The translations under genes were made by a program, and so were the position numbers. From Tubiluchus corallicola (lineage: Eukaryota; Priapulida; Priapulimorpha; Priapulimorphida; Tubiluchidae), in contig JAQGDQ010002382.1 in assembly GCA_030141605.1 (NCBI GenBank), positions 64,501-128,500 of the forward strand: DNA of 64,000 nt, in the 5' to 3' direction. Numbering within the stretch: the stretch's first letter is position 1; each line of letters starts with the position of its first letter. The notes beneath the pieces were generated by a model, which saw nothing but the letters and a program-made list of their open reading frames with translations, was not told the DNA's origin and did not search any database. Of this stretch, positions 21,049 to 41,100 are shown one piece after another.

Positions 21049-23766
21049 ATGTTTCCAACGTTGCTCATCGCGGCAGTTTTGCTCATTTTGTTACTATTTG
21101 TATGGCAGTGGAAGAAACGTCCCGAAGGGGCACCGCCGGGCCCTGTGGGCTGGCCCATCGTTGGTTCGATGTTCTCAATGGGAAAGGACCCAACCGCGTA
21201 TTTTGAAAAGCTCACAAAACGGTATGGCAACATTTTCGGGCTGTACATAGGACCAACTTTCAACGTGGTCATCAACGATTTTGAAACGGGTCGTGAAGCT
21301 TTTCTGAAACATGGAGATGTATTTTCTGGAAGGTTCGAAAGTTTTACAATCGGTGAAATTATGGGAGACGATGAAATGCGTGGTAAGTACTGCGATCATA
21401 TAGCATTTGTAGTTGTGTTTTTAAAGAACCGCTTTCTTAATGTCTAATTTATATATTCAAAAAGCCAAGATTTCTTTGATCTTGAACAAGTGATTTAAAA
21501 TATCAGAGACCTTTGCAAAAAAGCTTGAAAATTTTGGTATGTTAACTTATGTAGTTTATAAATCCATCCAAGTTAGCAAACGAGTATGGTGGGGAAGTTA
21601 CACAAATTCCATCCTCACAGTAGTTGCAAAACAGTTGTGTTAGCTTAATGAAGTTATCTTAATTTTACATACTATTAACAAATAATAGTCTTTCTATCTT
21701 TTATATCATCCTATATATATCAGCTTGATTCATTACAGCATTCCATTTTAAGCACTAATGTTTTTTTAATCACGATTCACTTTAAATTTTCAGATTATCT
21801 CCATTACTTTTTTTCTATCACTGTGTGGGACAATCTAACAAGCCCTGCATTTTGATTGTCCTCAACACATTTACCTTCGTATATAAGTGAACGGTGTATG
21901 AGGCTTTTCCTGTGCAGTATTTCTTATTTGTATTATGTTCATTGTAAGCTCTTTCACTAGATATTGTACATGAAACTATTGTAAATGTGTAATGTGAAAT
22001 AGATGACCTATGACTATTCGAGAATAGTACTGCAAACAATGAAGCATTGTGTAATACAGGTATGCAACTATTTGCTTCATTGGACGTGGACGCTTCAGGT
22101 AATTTTGCTAGCCGTATACCTAAAACTTAATCACTAAATTCTTTCGAAGAAAGTCAATAATTCAATATTACGACCCAATAATTCAGGGATATTGGTTGGT
22201 TGATTGATTTTGCAACATAGATTGTGAACAACATTATTGCTAGATCCTGTTATCCTGTTATGCAACTTAAACATCTAATAAGAAACTACAATCCAAAGAG
22301 ACTAAACAATAAACACTGGACAGTGAAAAGCAAGAAATTACTGTAACATTGTTTGCAAAGTTATTTCATCATGTAAGTGTGAACAGGCCCTAATGTTGCA
22401 CTTTTGGATTACAGGGCTTGTGATGTCAGAAGGAAGACGATGGAAAGAACAGAGAAAATTTGCTCTGAGTAAACTCAAAGAGTTTGGAATGGGAAAGATT
22501 AGCTTGGAGAAGAAGATAAAAGAAGAAATATCAGCCTTTCTGAACGAGCTAAAGGATAAGGAAGGCAAACCTTTCGATCCTAAACTATATCTTTCAAATA
22601 CAATTTCAAATGTCATATGTTCCATAGTATTTGGAAACCGTTACGAATACGATGACTCGGCATTTATCAAGTTAATGGACTACATTGCTCAAGATGTCCA
22701 AAATCCTGACATTACTGGGTTTATTGATGTCTTTCCGTGGCTGAGGTATCTCCCAGGATTTAGATCAAGGTGGGTCAGACGATCTTACTCATCGTGCAAA
22801 ACCTGTTGTAGCTAAATTAGGAAACAATCTCATTCATGAAGCGCTATTGGCCATTTTGAGCATTTTTTGGCATTTTTGTTTAACAATCAGTAATTTATTA
22901 CACTGAAACTACTGATTTTTTGGTGTAGTAGGCTCACATATTTCTTCTTATTCGAGTAGTTTGGTTTCATCTAAAGTTGTTCCTTTGTTCGTGAGGTGGC
23001 AGAGACTGATTGGTAATTGATTACTAGTCGATTGTCGATTGATCACCAAAAAAGCCAATCCCCGAATGGTAACACATTTGCGCAAATATTCGTTGCCAAT
23101 ACAGCTCTTCTGTGTTCTAGCGTCAACCTTAGCATTTACTCTCTTTGTTACCAGATGTCCAATTTATAGAAATCCGGTAATTGTTACAAATTTAGTTACG
23201 GTTAACTTTAGAACATTGTTAATTTTTGACATGTGTTACCAGTTATCAATTTCTTTATGCGCGTAGAGTGTCCGTTCTTACATGCTCTTACAATAAGCCA
23301 GTGATTATTAATACCATTTAATTCTTGATGTTTAAAAGTCACCCTGTTCGTTTGTGTGCCTGGCCTTGAATCCTGCCGCGGCCGCACTAGGCTAAAAATA
23401 AAACAACAATATATTTTGTGGAAATAGAGAGCTTCTTTTCAACAAAAATAGATCTCCAGACCATTAAGCCACTGGTTACTCTTTGTAGATCAAAGGCTAC
23501 TAGGTTATGGACTTTGGTCAGAATATTTACCTACATGATAGTCTATTAACGCTAAATTCAACAACATAAATATAAATAGTGTTGATTGGCGTTTAAATGT
23601 TTGGGAACATTGATTATTACGTGTATTATCTGTTACGTGTTAAAGATTGATAAACAGCGATTTTGACTCTGTTCTTTTCTTATGCATATAAGTAAAAACC
23701 GAATGCCTTCATTTCAATCAGTGGTGTTGAAAAAGTAAAAATACTTCGAGTTATTTGTTCAGTAAA

Positions 23767-24544
23767 GCTCATTTCACAGCGAGGACGCAAAGAAAAATGA
23801 CGTACGGAACTGCTGTCAGAAAATCAGAAAATATTTATGAAAATTTCCAATTTTTCTCGAAATCCCATTTACATGCAGCAAGGTAGTTCATTTCACAGTG
23901 AAATTGCGCGGTTTTTTCCGCACGCGCAGTTAACTCAACTTAACTGCAACTACTTCGCAAGTTTTATACTGTATAATCATGTTTAAATTAAGTTTTGCTT
24001 ACCGAATTTCTCATATGCAAAGTACAATTAGCAAAAGTATTTATTAATCAAAGTATTTTTACACCTGTTTGTTTTTAGTAAAGTTTTACTAATGACTTCA
24101 AAATCTAAAAATATACATGTACAGTATAACATAAATATATTCGTTATTTTTGTTTTTACGAATATAGCCATCGATGTTGCATTAAAAAAACACAAAATCG
24201 TCAGTCTGTTAAAGGAGAAATTAAATCTTAGAAATTAAATCTGCTGAAACGTGTTAATTGTTGTTCGTTAAATAAGAAACAATTAACAAAGTAGTTAAAT
24301 TAAAGACTGAATTCTACGAGAATTCTTCAAGAAAATGGAACATACAGGCAAAATTCCTTACGAGGAGGACGCATAGCTGCTAGCTGGCAGCAGAATTCCC
24401 CAAGAGGAATTGCACGAGGAATTTTGCTGCGCGTCCTCACTGTGAAAGGCGCCATAGAAAACAATGTGTTTCATTTTCGCGAGGAATTCCTCAAAGAATT
24501 TCTCCTCTAGGCATTCTGTTGCGCGTCTTCACTGTGAAATGGGC
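23767..24544. mobile_element. Compound inverted-repeat element (about 778 bp)
   Basis: The left end GCTCATTTCACAGCGAGGACGC is mirrored at the right end by GCGTCTTCACTGTGAAATGGGC. Internal versions lie at about 23885-23902 (same orientation as the left end) and 24430-24453 (opposite). No transposase was seen, so it is probably a MITE or nested MITE pair. It ends 45 bp before the broken exon 3 of gene B. I could not define a target duplication. Confidence 0.6.
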
Positions 24545-24837
24545 CTCAGCTTTCCTAGAAATTAACTGCTTAGTCATCATTATTTCAGATACAAGAAGTT
24601 CATGGAAAATGAATTTCACATTATGGACTTTATAAAAAGCCATGTGGACGAACACACGAAAACGTACAATCCAGATGACTTTGTTTCTCTTATTTAATGA
24701 AAATCCATTGTATTAATTCCAAATCCATTCCAGTAACCTAATATTGTACTCTAACTGTAATGGTGACAAAATTTTTACATTGGCTTTTGATTATAATGTC
24801 TCTAAGCTTTTTTGAGCTGTTTTGTACCTCTCTGAGT

Positions 24838-25455
24838 AAGCAAGACAGGACGATTTTTCATATACTACCCCATTTTCAACACTGATAAAAAGTACACATT
24901 TTTAGACAATTAATACTACAAACGCATTTCTGATAATTAAATAATAGATTACAAACTTAATTAACGGCAGGCGAGCCCAACTATTCATGACATCACAAAT
25001 TAACATAATTTTCAACAACAAAAATATTCCACGAGTGTGTTGCACGTGTTTGCGAAAGCAAAAATTGAAGTACAATGCTACTGTAAAATATTCAGCAAGT
25101 TTTAAGATAAAAATTCAAATTTCAAATATACCGCTGTGATCACGTATGAGCTTTCGAAACGGTGTACGTTTGTCACAGACTAGCACATTTGAACTGAGAG
25201 GTACAGCACCCGTTTTTTGTGCAATGCGTTTCCCAAATGCAGGTGCTAATGCCCGTTTAACTAGCGAAAGGCGAAAGGCCTGTAACAGCGAAGAACTAGT
25301 GGTACGAACATGAAATTGTGTTTGTGTGGTAATAATTCTTTCACGTAAGTCATTTTTGAAAAAATAGTATGTTTCCTTTCAATATTTGAAAGAGTTGATT
25401 GTTTTGACCTACAGTTTAAGATTGGATCCTGTTTTGCTTTAATTTTGGTTGCAAC
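24838..25455. repeat. Interspersed repeat family R1, copy 1
   Basis: Shares order and sequence with copies at 39262-39845 and 53319-53895. Landmarks are GATTTTTCATATACT, CGAGCCCAACT, ATAATTTTCAACA and GTGTTTGTGTGGTAATAATTC. It lies in gene B intron 3. Confidence 0.8.
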
Positions 25456-26963
25456 CATGTTGACAAAGGACGAGAATCGTGCAAACGACACAGTTTAGAG
25501 TAGAAATAAGTAAACGTGGAAAAGCAATTTCAAAAAGCACTTGAAGTCAAATTTTTAATAAGTGTAATCAATTTTAATGACGTTGTAGCAGTAAAATAAG
25601 ATTTCTGACATGATCAGAAGAGAAATGAGTTAAACCCGAGTTGAGATGAGATGGCTTCTTCATTTTCAATTCTGACACTAAAGAAATGTGTTTACAAGAA
25701 AAAAATCAAACAAAATATCAGAGACTTTTAATTCAAAAGTCGAGATGCAAGGTTATTTAATCAATTATTGTTCATATAAATTCACAACTAAACCTTGAAA
25801 TATCTTAAATATGGGGCGATTTGACGTGACAGAGTTCCAGGTTAGCTCACTTCCCTTTTCTCTGCCTCTTTTAGCATGTTAAAAGGGTTCTAGCATATTA
25901 ACAACTTCGAAAAATCACTCGAAACACTTAATTATTGTGACACTAATAGATAAATTCAGTAAAATACAAATTATTGATTTTTTGCAATAATGGGTGCCAA
26001 ATCTGTTAAAATAGTAAGTATTTAACTTTTTTTCAGTTAGTGAGCTTATGTGGGTTGCAGCAGACTGTTTCTTTGCTGGAACCGAAACCACGTCATCAAC
26101 ACTTTATTGGGCGTTTATTTACTTGCTGCATTATCCCGATGTACAGAAACGCGTGCAGAAAGAAATTGATGACGTCATTGGAAAATCAAGGCTGCCATCT
26201 GTAGCCGACAAACCAAACATGCCTTTCACGGAAGCAACTTTAACTGAAATACAAAGAATGGGTAATGAAAGTGTTGGCAAAAATAAGAAATTTTTTGTTG
26301 ACCATACTGATGATTTACAAACTATATTAACATTCATTGCTACTATCATCCTAATTTTCTAATTTTTTCCATGGCACTTTTTTCCATATATATGTAGCTT
26401 ATATCATAGAACTTACAAAAAGGCTTTTAAAATGTTGTTTCGTATTTACATCCAGAGCTAAAGCAACATGATACTAGTCATTTGTGATGGCCTGCAATTT
26501 TTGGTCTTTTGAAAGTAGTATTTTCAACACATTTTCAGGAAACATTGTACCACTTGGAGTACCACATTCCACTTCAAAAGAGGTGACGTTTCAAGGCTAC
26601 AGAATACCAGCTCGTACGACTGTAATGTTGAACTTGACTGCCATCCATCAGGATCCGGTCATGTTTCCGGAACCTAATCACTTCCGTCCTGAACGCCATT
26701 TGAACGACAAAGGAGAGTTTGTAAAGAATGATGCAGTAATTCCATTTTCAGTTGGTGAGATTTATTTTACACATAGAGAAAGAAGAAGAAAAAGAAAACC
26801 TTCTAATGGAGGGGGTGTGGGATAGATGGTTATAGCATCTATTTACAAAACCTCATCAGAAGGGAAGGACAGGCAGATAGACCTTTTTTTCTTTCACCAA
26901 TACATAACCAATTATCGGTTAAGTTTGAGTAAGGCTAGAAAGGTGATCAGAGTTTGCACAGGT

Positions 26964-27037
26964 GTTGAAACTTGGATTCGAACCAAGAACCTCTGGATTG
27001 GCTTTCAGGTGTTGTAACCACACAGACACCTGACACA
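26964..27037 (-). repeat. tRNA-like sequence (SINE head candidate)
   Basis: On the minus strand a perfect B box GGTTCGAATCC sits in a 5-bp T stem (CTTGG/CCAAG). A GTGT/ACAC D-arm lies upstream, and CAGGTGT/ACACCTG can pair as an acceptor. Five extra bases separate the T arm from the acceptor and the anticodon stem is poor, so it is not a normal tRNA. Confidence 0.45.
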
Positions 27038-27188
27038 AAGTAGAGCAATGTTTTGGTTATAGACATTTTATTACTTGGAAGCAGCATACCTTTTGTTACA
27101 CATTAACACCTGGTTAGGCAATGTGATGCGTCCACCATTGCATGCCACTAACCTCCAACACATCTAGCCCATTTTTCTAAAAAAGTGT

Positions 27189-27189
<1 letters not shown>

Positions 27190-27223
<34 letters not shown>

Positions 27224-27560
27224 TCCTATTATACATATATATAATGTAAACATATATATATGTATACATTATATATATGTATGTATACATATATAATGCT
27301 CATCTGCGCTCTCGTACAAACTCACAAAGGGAATTTGAATCTTGTTAAAAGGACATAGGTATAGCCAACAAGGAAGACATTTTCTTATAGGACAGTGTTG
27401 AAGACAAATCTCCAACAAATCAAGCCAACATATCAAAAAGTGTTTTATGTCTATATAATGCTCGCCTTGGCTCTCATTCGAAAACACAAAGGGAGTTTCA
27501 ATCTTGCCAGAGGGACACGGGTATAGCCCACTAGAAAGGCATTTTTATAGGACAGGCAAT
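27190..27560. repeat. (TA)n tract and a degenerate 160-bp duplication
   Basis: A TA run at about 27191-27220 and palindromic TATATA blocks reach 27295. Then two related segments, about 27295-27397 and 27457-27555, share AATGCTC, CACAAAGGGA, GGTATAGCC and TTATAGGACAG. This is gene B intron 5. Confidence 0.6.
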
Positions 27561-28412
27561 CACAAATTCCTGAAAGGTAGTTAGTCATGTAACTGAACTT
27601 GATCACCGTCAGTAAAAATAATACCACAATATAGAATAGTTATTTAGTCCATTAGCAATTTAACTAAATAATGTCACAATGCTACCAAATCGTACACACT
27701 TTTAATTTTGCAGTTATGCACATGCAGCATGAACAGAAGTAAAATCAAACAGTGCTCTTCTGAGACGTCCCATTATCGTAATCATAAATAAGACAATGTG
27801 CCTTATCTCTACCTTACAGCTAACAAAGGTCCTGTGAAAAACGAAAACTTCTGTGTCTTAATGGGCCCTTTGTATTCTTTGCGATTTGAATGTGAGTCTT
27901 TGAATGTAAGTAAGACTCTGTTTATGTTTCCAAAGATCCTGAATACGTTCTACCACTTTCAGTAGTATGGAAATTATCGGCCTAAAACCGCTTGCAAATA
28001 GGCCTAATCAATGAAAGTTCTAATGCAACATGCAGGTTTGTAAAAACGGCTTTTGCAGCTTCAATAAAAACCATTAACGGTAACTGCAAAATGAAATGAA
28101 GAATCATTTTAAAATCAGTTCAAAAGAAGACAAAACGAACTTACTAGTATCAGCAGAGTATTAAGAGAAAAACATGTGCAAGTCCTATTATGGCGCACTA
28201 GAGTTTTATAAAATAGTTTTGTTTGTTTAGGTCGACGTGTCTGTCTTGGTGAAGCTTTGGCAAGAATGGAGCTGTTTTTATACTTCACGAGCATACTGCA
28301 AAACTTTGACATTCAGCTACCCCCTGGTGCTCCTAAACCGAGCTTAGAACCACATTTTGGTTTCCTAGTGTCAGCTCCCGAACCTTATAAGATTCAAATG
28401 AATGTTCGTTAA

Positions 28413-31400
28413 TCAACATTAATAAGATAGAATATAGCTGTACGTGAATAGAGAGAAAAATTACTTTAAAAAGAGTTGTTTTTTTTTGCTAAGTGCTGTC
28501 AGAAAAGTTTTAGTGTTAAAGAATTGTAAATTTAAAAAAATATTTAAGTAACGTTTTTTTGTGATTAGGTTTAAAACAGAAATAGTTTAAGTAAACATTT
28601 TCAGCATGAGAAAGCTGGTTGCAAACTAGATTTTACATGTTGGCAGTACTTGATGGCTTAAACTTGCTTTAACGTGAAATATAGATAATTACTCGATCTA
28701 TCATCGTGAATTTTGTAATTTCTTTTGTTTACATGTGTCCAGTAGCCAATATTCAATAACTACTTGTGTGTTTTGCCTGAAAAACAAGCATCATAGAAAT
28801 TCCGTTGCCTTACATTTGGTGAGGTATCACAGATTCAGCAGAATAAGATTTGCGCGTTAACATTTTCATTTCATTTTTTTATTTGAAACCTCTTGGCACC
28901 AGTGAATTATAGTAGTTACCACTATATTACTTCAGAAGGCAGACGATAAAACACTTATAAAAATAAGGTTAGACGTTAGTAACGTCAAATCATATTTATT
29001 TGATTTTTTTCTTGTGCCATACAGATTGAAAATTTGTTTGTTTGTTGTTTTTTGTCTGTTATTTGTTTTTCGTGCATTGATTCGTTTGTTTGTGTGCTGA
29101 TTCGCTTACTTGCGTACCTGTTTATTCGTGTTTCTGCTAGTTTTCTCTCATTTTTTAAAATTATTTTCTTAATGACATTTTTATTTAGACTACAACAGTG
29201 GCTGATTTAGGGGGTGTGCTCAAGGGGCCTGGGCCCTCCCTTTCACAGTAACAGTTACAACACACCAAATGAATATTTTCTCTGAATTATACGCATTACA
29301 ACGATTTCCTAAATCCTAAAGATGCCTTATATCTGTAAAACTCATGTATCACCAGAAAACAAATGTAAATGATTGTACATTCATGTATGCTGTATAATGT
29401 TTATCAATATATTGGCATGTAATCTTAAATCAAAGGTGAAATGAAACCTGTTCTAAACTAGTGAGCGTCCTTGAAGAAATGGCTTTTAGAAGGCAGAAAA
29501 GTGGTCGAAATGCAGTAAAATGTGTTGTTGTCCGGGTGGACCTCGTTGGGGAGCTTACACCGCTCCCCCAACCCCCGTAAGTGCTTTTCTGTTGGACTCA
29601 CCGTTGTTCTAAAACCTGTATCCGCCCCTATATTACATAAGCGGCTATAACTAATACGGGAACAGAGAAATAGAAGCATTTGAAAACATAATTATATATC
29701 CGTTAGTTATATACATTTGTAGATCCTTTTAAACTATGTCTTGTTAATTGCTATACTACAAACGCTTGTTTTTTTTCTGTATTTAAAAATAAAATTGTCA
29801 TAAAACGGAATGTTGCAGTTGGTTACACTTATTTAATGTGAGCAGTGTGCTGTGTTGCGGGGAAAAGCAATGCATACTACTACTGTTGTTTCCAAAATAT
29901 TTAAAAGACAAGAAAAAGGGTACCTGATGTAGGTTTCAGAAAAATCGCCTTAAAAATTATACTACTTTACAGCAATTATATGTGTACATAGTGCTTGCGT
30001 TGAAAGGAATTTTTGTTTGTTTTCATTTTAAATCTTCTGCAATACTGTTCTGACGGCGCCATTACATGACGTCACTACGACACGAAAATCAGGGGAAGAA
30101 AAGGCATTGCTAAATTATTTCCAAAAAAATATTCCATGCATATCCATATTACTTACCATTTCGCTTAACTGCTGGAAAGACTTATGTAACTAGAAATAAC
30201 AATTTAAAATATTCGTGCCAATTGGTAAAATGTCGCTGAGTCACCCTTCAGGGTGCGCCACTCAGTAACCAAAATGGTATTTCTAATCTTATTGACAAGA
30301 TACAGTAATTTAAAATTTTACTTAGTTAGTAACATGTATGCTAGGATGCTCTGATTATTTTTTCAAAAATTACTCAGTGTTATCTATGCTAGGATGCTCT
30401 GATTATTTTTTCAAACTTTGCTCAGTGTTATCTAAACTTGTTTCAAACGACCTACCATCAAAATGGCTGCCCCTAATGGTCATCGCGGGAGTAAATTTAC
30501 ACACTTTATTCAGCGTTACAGCCGACGCAAACGACGATGCCGACTGCATGCAAAAAGACAGTGTGTAAATGGTATAAATTTCAAGACGAATTTTTTAAGC
30601 TTTATGTAAGTGGAGGTTTTTCTTGTGCTTTAAAAATTTACTTTTAAAATAATCTACAACCTCCTTGCATGAACGTAGTTTCTTCTTGCAAATCTCTGTC
30701 TCATTTCCATCCTAGTGACCCATCAACTTATACCGGCCAATAATTAATATTACACTCGAGGGTTAGCAACCAGGAAGAGATTGTCAGAGTGCACTTAAAT
30801 GTATCCAAGGTTTTTGATTGATTTCAACATGACGGTTTTTTTTCAAATTACATGCAGCCCATTATTAGATTGGCTAAAATAAAATAATATTTAGAGAGCT
30901 GTCATCAAAGTGTTGTCATTAAGGGATCTGAATGCCTCAGAAAGGATTCACGTAGAGGCGGGAGTCTCCAAGGATAGATTCTACGCCCACTGTTGTTTTG
31001 GTGTTCATTAATGACACATCTGCAAACTTGGAGAATACTCTTCGTTGTTTACATACTTTTTTCTAACTCTCTCTCTTTTTTGTCCCCTGAAAAATATTAG
31101 CCTTGCAGTTGAAATCCTAAACTGTGACATTACTAAAATTCAAAACTTGGTATTCAAAGTGGTTAATAACAATGATGGTTCAAAAGTAGTTCAGTAAAAT
31201 GCTGGAGGTATAATACTTTTTTCGTAATGCTGAAAATGAAGTAATGAATTGTATTTTCGACTATTAACACAGTGGCTTGCTCAGTGCTGTGTTATCTCCC
31301 GGAAACTCTATATCGAAGACAAAACCGACTGCAATTCTTTTAACACGTTAGTCTATTCAGGTATGTTAATTTAGTCTTTTTATTTTATTTAATTAGCTTT

Positions 31401-31760
31401 TATTCTGGGAAGACTTATTGCATAGTGATTGGTTTTTCTTTCTATTCAGTCGTGGTAATTTTTTATAGCTTGTTATATTTTAAATCAATGATGTTTTGCT
31501 TTTCATTTTCTTTTTTTCACTCTGGTGACCTACTGCCTTAACATTTTATCTGTAATATTCATCTGATGAGGCCGTTAGGACGAAAACTCCTGAAATAAAT
31601 AAGTAATCTATTGTGAGATTATAAAGTGCATTCAACGTTTTATTCAGGCTAAAGATGGCAAGCCTCATGCGCATTTTTTTCACATTTTAGATGATTTAAA
31701 AAATTTGGCGCACGTTATTCCAAAACCGGTAGCCCTTAAAACAGCGCCCTCTTGCCCACG
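28413..31760. other. Intergenic region between P450 genes B and C
   Basis: Apart from the elements listed separately, this is AT-rich unique DNA. A 48-bp tandem duplication (ATGCTAGGATGCTCTGATTA...) lies at about 30337-30433. No gene was recognised. Confidence 0.5.
29196..29630. mobile_element. Possible degenerate hAT-type element
   Basis: The left end CAGTGGCTGATTTAGG and right end CCTGTATCCGCCCCTA are imperfect inverted repeats. The flanking octamers GACTACAA and TATTACAT agree at only 5 of 8 positions. The GC-rich interior fits an old non-autonomous element. Confidence 0.4.
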
Positions 31761-31767
31761 TATAAAA
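31761..31767 (+). promoter_or_regulatory. TATA box of P450 gene C
   Basis: TATAAAA lies 354 bp before the gene C start codon, with CGTATAAAACAAG context and no upstream coding frame. It predicts a leader of about 330 nt or a leader containing an intron. Confidence 0.4.
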
Positions 31768-32120
31768 CAAGTCTAGCATGACCTTGTACTTCAGTAGTCC
31801 ACTCATAAGTGAGCTTAAAAATAGGTTTATTTCCGAATTTGCGAGTGCCGTTGCGCTCAGTTAAAGCTTGCTTGTGAGTCTTGTACATAACAGGCAGTAC
31901 TGCTTAGCAATAAACAGTCAAATCTCGATATTAGCGTTGATTACATCATTTAAATGTGTTGATTTACATCTACAAACGTTATATTGTAGACACGTGTATA
32001 AAAAACACGTCTTCAAAATTAGTGCGACGCTTTCAAATATCCCAAGCGGCCAAGGCAGTGAAATCTATTTTTAAAAAAATTGCAGTCTGTTGTGTTTAAT
32101 GCAGCAACATCGACATTAGC

Positions 32121-40153
<8,033 letters not shown>

Positions 40154-41100
40154 AGTGTCGAACACCCACAAGTACAAGAGTTTCATATGAAAATCTGCAT
40201 GATTGTTCATGCAACGTAGGGTCAAGCGGTAAGGGGCTAGGCGCCTAGAGGAGAAGTTTCAGATGCAAAAGCAGGAACTTTTGCCATGGGAGGAATTCGG
40301 TCAGACGAAGAACTCTAATCTGGGGGGAAATGTATTCTATGCACTGTGTATACACCTATACTTAACCAAATGAACTGCTGCTAATATACACAAGTTAGTA
40401 AGCTGCGTGCAGACGAAAGTTAGAATTAAAACACATTGAAGTTTTGTGAAGATTTAATTAACTATCATCTTTTTCTATTAATGCACTTAAACATTGAAGT
40501 TTTGTGATGATTCAATTAACTATCATCTTTTTTCTATTAATGCACTTAAAAAGAGGAGCTTTAAACTTGTAATTCTTTAGCAACTCATTTGGACATTAAA
40601 TCATGTACATGTTTTATGACGAATTAAAATACTGATTTCGTTTTTCATTTGATTTAACTAATTCAAGATTAAAGTTGTTTTAATAATTAAAGTGCAGAGG
40701 CAGAAAAATTAATGGAGTAAATTTAGGAAACCAGGAATCGCAAAGGTTGGCATGCGAATCAGAGCTCCGAGCGTCATTGGCTGGGGAATTGAACAAATAC
40801 AGATGTTTCCAGAGCAAGGGTATACCTTGTTTTAGTCCTTTATTTCAAATACACGTTTTACGTAGCTTGATAGATATCCAACTCTAGAATGTAAATAAAT
40901 AATAGACAGCAAATCATGTGTTCCAGTAAAAATGACAAAGAAAAATTATTAAAACACGGAAGACTACAATGAAATTATATTTGTTGTAGTTTTAATTATT
41001 ATATATATATATAATTGTTATAATATATATATATATATAAATATTAGAAACCTAAATAATTACTGTTTAAATATAAATAAAAATAAAACGATGGGATGCT
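40154..41100. other. Intergenic region after P450 gene C
   Basis: Includes a tandem duplication of about 60 bp at 40433-40551 (ACATTGAAGTTTTGTGA...) and a TA-rich palindromic block at 41001-41040. No gene recognised. Confidence 0.5.

Larger units (their letters stand above)
21049..28412 (+). pseudogene. Cytochrome P450 gene B, CYP2-clan, six exons with premature stop in exon 3
   Basis: Exons 21049-21382, 22415-22769, 24589-(truncated), 26037-26261, 26539-26754 and 28231-28412 match gene A and C exon for exon (334, 355, -, 225, 216, 182 nt) with the same phases. Visible motifs are the membrane anchor then KRP and PPGPVGWP, WKEQR in the C-helix, I-helix AGTETT, EIQR, FRPERH, and the FSVG-RRVCLG haem loop. 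Exon 3 reads 35 codons and then hits TAA at 24695-24697, directly followed by TGA. The last 19-21 codons and the phase 1 donor present in A and C are missing. Skipping exon 3 joins phase 2 to phase 1 and shifts frame. No replacement exon was seen before 26037. All other exons are open, so loss looks recent, or this may be an allelic or sequencing variant. A truncated product would lack the haem cysteine. Confidence 0.85.

Noticed and set aside
20907-21275. Minus-strand 122-codon frame
   Set aside because: Antisense shadow of gene B exon 1.
23378-23388. NotI-type GCGGCCGC as a possible cloning artefact
   Set aside because: No vector sequence beside it; a single chance site in an intron.
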